Part shown: piece after piece, positions 6,790-8,231 of the stretch
How positions within the stretch are numbered: position 1 is the stretch's first letter
How the letters are laid out: the number at the start of each line of letters is the position of its first letter
Program-made: the position numbers and the translations under genes
Assembly (NCBI GenBank): GCA_022827165.1
Contig: JAJDTN010000110.1
Span: 1 to 8,231, forward strand
Length of the DNA stretch: 8,231 bases
Reading direction: 5' to 3'
Source of the DNA: Candidatus Latescibacterota bacterium
GTDB lineage: Bacteria; Latescibacterota; UBA2968; UBA8231
Notes under the pieces: model-generated
Database searches by the model: none
Told to the model about the DNA's origin: nothing
Seen by the model: the letters and a program-made list of their open reading frames with translations, nothing else

Positions 6790-8040
6790 CTACTCGGTGA
6801 GCTGCGTGTAGAAGTCGATCTGCTGCTGCGCGATGGAGCCTTCCTGGGTGAGGGCGAAGACCACGAGGTTCACCCCCATCCTCAGCTGGGGCTCGTTCTC
6901 GAACTCATCCTGCCAGATGCTGCCGTAGCCCATGTCGGAGTAGACCGCCACCAGGCGTCCGTCGATGAAGACGCCCTCGAGGAACTGCACCTCGTCGGGC
7001 TGGTAGTAGACGTCGGTCGCCTCGGCGGAGTTGAGGTAGAAGATGTCGGGATTGCCCCGCACGCTCAGGTACTCGCCCCCCACCGGCGGGCCGTCGAGGT
7101 CGAAGAAGCTGTTGAAGATGGGGTGGCTGTTGGGGATCCTCTGGAGCTGACCGTCGCGCCCGAGGGCCTGGCCGAACATCGCCCGCAGGGAGGCTTCCGC
7201 CGGGCCGAAGTTGAGATCGGGCCGGTCGTTGTCGGCGAGGATGAAGCCGCCGCTGCGCATGTAGCGGCCGAGGCTCTCGATCTCCTTGTCCGTCAGCTCG
7301 AAGCCGTCCTTGTCGGTGATGTAGACGAAGGGGGTCTTGAACAGCTCCGGCGAGTCGAGGAACATGTGGTCCGCCACCTTGGCCTGGATCCCCGTGTAGG
7401 CGTTGATGCCGTCGGCGAGGCGCGAGACCGAGCGCGGCGCGTCGGGCTGCAGGTCGTTGCCCCAGGCCAGGGCGAGGTAGACGAAGCCGCGGATGTTCCT
7501 GCGGTCCGTGGGGTCCTGGATCACCATGCCCCGGTACTTGCCGGTGTCGAGGGCGTTGAGATCGAGGAACTCCTCCTGCATGCTGATGCGCTTCTCCGGG
7601 TCCTTGGAGCTGCGGATCTGGACGGCGGCGATCTCGGGGGTGACGGTGCCGGTGCCGACGCTCGTGCCGGCGTCGATCTGGTGGGCGAAGACGGCCACGT
7701 TGCCCAGGGCGTCGGCGCGGCGGATCTCCCTCGGCGGCGTGTGGGCGAGCTTCGGCTTGGAGGTGACCAGCCGTCTCGTCATGACGCGCTTCTGCACCTG
7801 CGCCTTGCGCATGCGGAAGGACTTCTTGGCCAGAGGCTTGCGGATGATGAACTCCATGGCCAGAGGCTTGGCCGCCGGCTTCTCCCGCTTGACGGCGATG
7901 AAATAGCCGAGGACGGAGGCCGCCATGGTCGCCGCCAGGGCATAGGAGACCCAGGCGACCTTGCGGTTCTCCCGGTGGAGCCTCCTCAGGTTGAGGCCGT
8001 CGGAGGGGGCTCCGAAACGGCCGCGGGTCGGATCAGGCAT
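6790..8040 (-). CDS. TonB-like membrane-anchored DUF4159 protein, candidate energy transducer
   Basis: The 416-residue protein starts at the ATG preceded by GGAGGG. Residues 1-27 are cytoplasm-like and basic. A single hydrophobic helix spans about 28-50. Residues 51-108 form a linker with 20 Lys/Arg, only 3 acidic residues and scattered prolines, the layout of a TonB N-terminus. After a short glycine/threonine segment (about 124-133), residues about 184-400 match DUF4159 as I know it: GFVYLALAWG (185-194), PFVYIT (237-242), GGFILADND (264-272), HPIFNSFFDL (306-315) and GRLVAVYSDMGYG (361-373). DUF4159 has no established biochemical role; I recall it mostly in membrane proteins. No classical TonB C-terminal domain is visible. 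The gene lies directly before exbB, where tonB-like genes often occur, so I infer a transducer or periplasmic sensor role coupled to the ExbB/ExbD channel. Domain identity is fairly sure and the role is a guess. Confidence 0.85.
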   Translation of the reverse strand: MPDPTRGRFGAPSDGLNLRRLHRENRKVAWVSYALAATMAASVLGYFIAVKREKPAAKPLAMEFIIRKPLAKKSFRMRKAQVQKRVMTRRLVTSKPKLAHTPPREIRRADALGNVAVFAHQIDAGTSVGTGTVTPEIAAVQIRSSKDPEKRISMQEEFLDLNALDTGKYRGMVIQDPTDRRNIRGFVYLALAWGNDLQPDAPRSVSRLADGINAYTGIQAKVADHMFLDSPELFKTPFVYITDKDGFELTDKEIESLGRYMRSGGFILADNDRPDLNFGPAEASLRAMFGQALGRDGQLQRIPNSHPIFNSFFDLDGPPVGGEYLSVRGNPDIFYLNSAEATDVYYQPDEVQFLEGVFIDGRLVAVYSDMGYGSIWQDEFENEPQLRMGVNLVVFALTQEGSIAQQQIDFYTQLTE

Positions 8041-8048
8041 CTGCGTCA

Positions 8049-8054
8049 CCCTCC
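8049..8054 (-). promoter_or_regulatory. Ribosome binding site of the DUF4159 gene; decides its start
   Basis: The minus strand reads GGAGGG here, 8 bases before the ATG at 8040. A GTG at 8049-8047 is in frame 9 bases upstream, but it overlaps the last base of this purine run and would have no usable spacing. The site therefore favours the ATG at 8040. Confidence 0.75.
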
Positions 8055-8055
8055 A

Positions 8056-8231
8056 TCATGGGACGAAGAGCGTGTCCACGTTGGAGGCCTCGCCCACGAA
8101 GTCGGTATGGTCCACCGCCTGCACCTGGAAGGTGTAGAAGGAGTCGGTCCAGGCGAACTCCACCAGCGCCCAGGCCGTGCTGTCTCCGGGAGCGGTGTAC
8201 TGCCACTCGGCCCCCGTGGTGCTCCCCGACA
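8056..8231 (-). CDS. C-terminal fragment of an exported fibronectin-III/Ig-like domain protein (start outside window)
   Basis: An open frame enters from the right edge and stops at TGA (8058-8056), giving the last 57 residues of a protein. The fragment is rich in aromatic and beta-forming residues. It contains FYTFQVQAVD (residues 31-40 of the fragment), followed by VGEASN and a final hydrophobic TLFVP. This Y-x-F-x-V-x-A-x-D ... G-x-x-S pattern is typical of the last strands of fibronectin type III or related Ig-like domains, which usually occur in secreted or surface proteins. No lysine or arginine is present in the fragment, which suits an extracellular domain. The stop lies 15 bases before the ATG of the next gene, and that gene's ribosome site begins 1 base after the stop, so the two are probably co-transcribed. 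The full domain architecture and function cannot be judged from this tail. Confidence 0.75.
   Translation of the reverse strand, partial: SGSTTGAEWQYTAPGDSTAWALVEFAWTDSFYTFQVQAVDHTDFVGEASNVDTLFVP

Noticed and set aside
6790..8040. Calling the DUF4159 protein a true TonB.
   Set aside because: Only the N-terminal layout is TonB-like. The C-terminal half matches DUF4159, and no TonB C-terminal domain motif is visible.
8041..8049. GTG at 8049 as the start of the DUF4159 gene.
   Set aside because: It overlaps the GGAGGG site itself, leaving no spacing. ATG at 8040 has 8-base spacing.
1..8231. Assigning the locus to Myxococcus-type gliding (AglRQS/Glt) or to Bacteroidetes Gld motility.
   Set aside because: The parts list is similar (one ExbB-like, two ExbD-like, TPR proteins, DUF4340), but no specific Agl, Glt or Gld protein can be recognised and ExbB-ExbD-ExbD sets occur in other contexts.

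Overview
The window is about two-thirds G+C by eye and holds one tightly packed, co-directional block of eight protein-coding genes, all on the minus strand, so the first gene is at the right-hand end. Six genes are complete. The gene at 8056-8231 lacks its start and the gene at 1-2588 lacks its end. The longest gap between genes is 31 bases. There are no RNA genes, mobile elements, CRISPR arrays or recognisable terminators, and no room for an internal intergenic promoter.

In transcription order the genes are: (1) the C-terminal tail of a secreted or surface protein with a fibronectin-III/Ig-like fold (8056-8231); (2) a protein with a TonB-like N-terminus (one membrane helix, then a very basic Pro/Lys-rich linker) fused to a DUF4159 domain (6790-8040); (3) an ExbB/TolQ/MotA-family proton-channel subunit (6030-6758); (4) and (5) two different ExbD/TolR-family subunits (5591-6007 and 5177-5587); (6) a membrane-anchored protein made of three tandem DUF4340-like units (3829-5172); (7) a membrane-anchored protein with ten TPR repeats (2585-3832); (8) a very large exported TPR protein, at least 862 residues (1-2588).

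Genes 6/7 and 7/8 overlap by the four bases ATGA, and genes 4/5 and 5/6 are separated by only 3 and 4 bases. The set therefore looks like one translationally coupled operon encoding one envelope machine. ExbB plus two ExbD proteins would draw energy from the proton gradient at the inner membrane. The DUF4159 protein sits where tonB would be expected, and no classical TonB is present, so it could be the energised transducer. The DUF4340 and TPR proteins would form the periplasmic or outer-membrane part. The individual families are known. The substrate and function of this combination cannot be read from the sequence, and it is the best candidate here for an undescribed system.

The organism is probably a diderm (Gram-negative-type), high-GC bacterium, because ExbB/ExbD systems act across a periplasm to an outer membrane. 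The long TPR proteins, FN3-like exported protein and DUF4159/DUF4340 genes would suit Gemmatimonadota, Latescibacterota, Krumholzibacteriota, Eisenbacteria or a myxobacterial or other deltaproteobacterial lineage. I cannot choose between these from the sequence.
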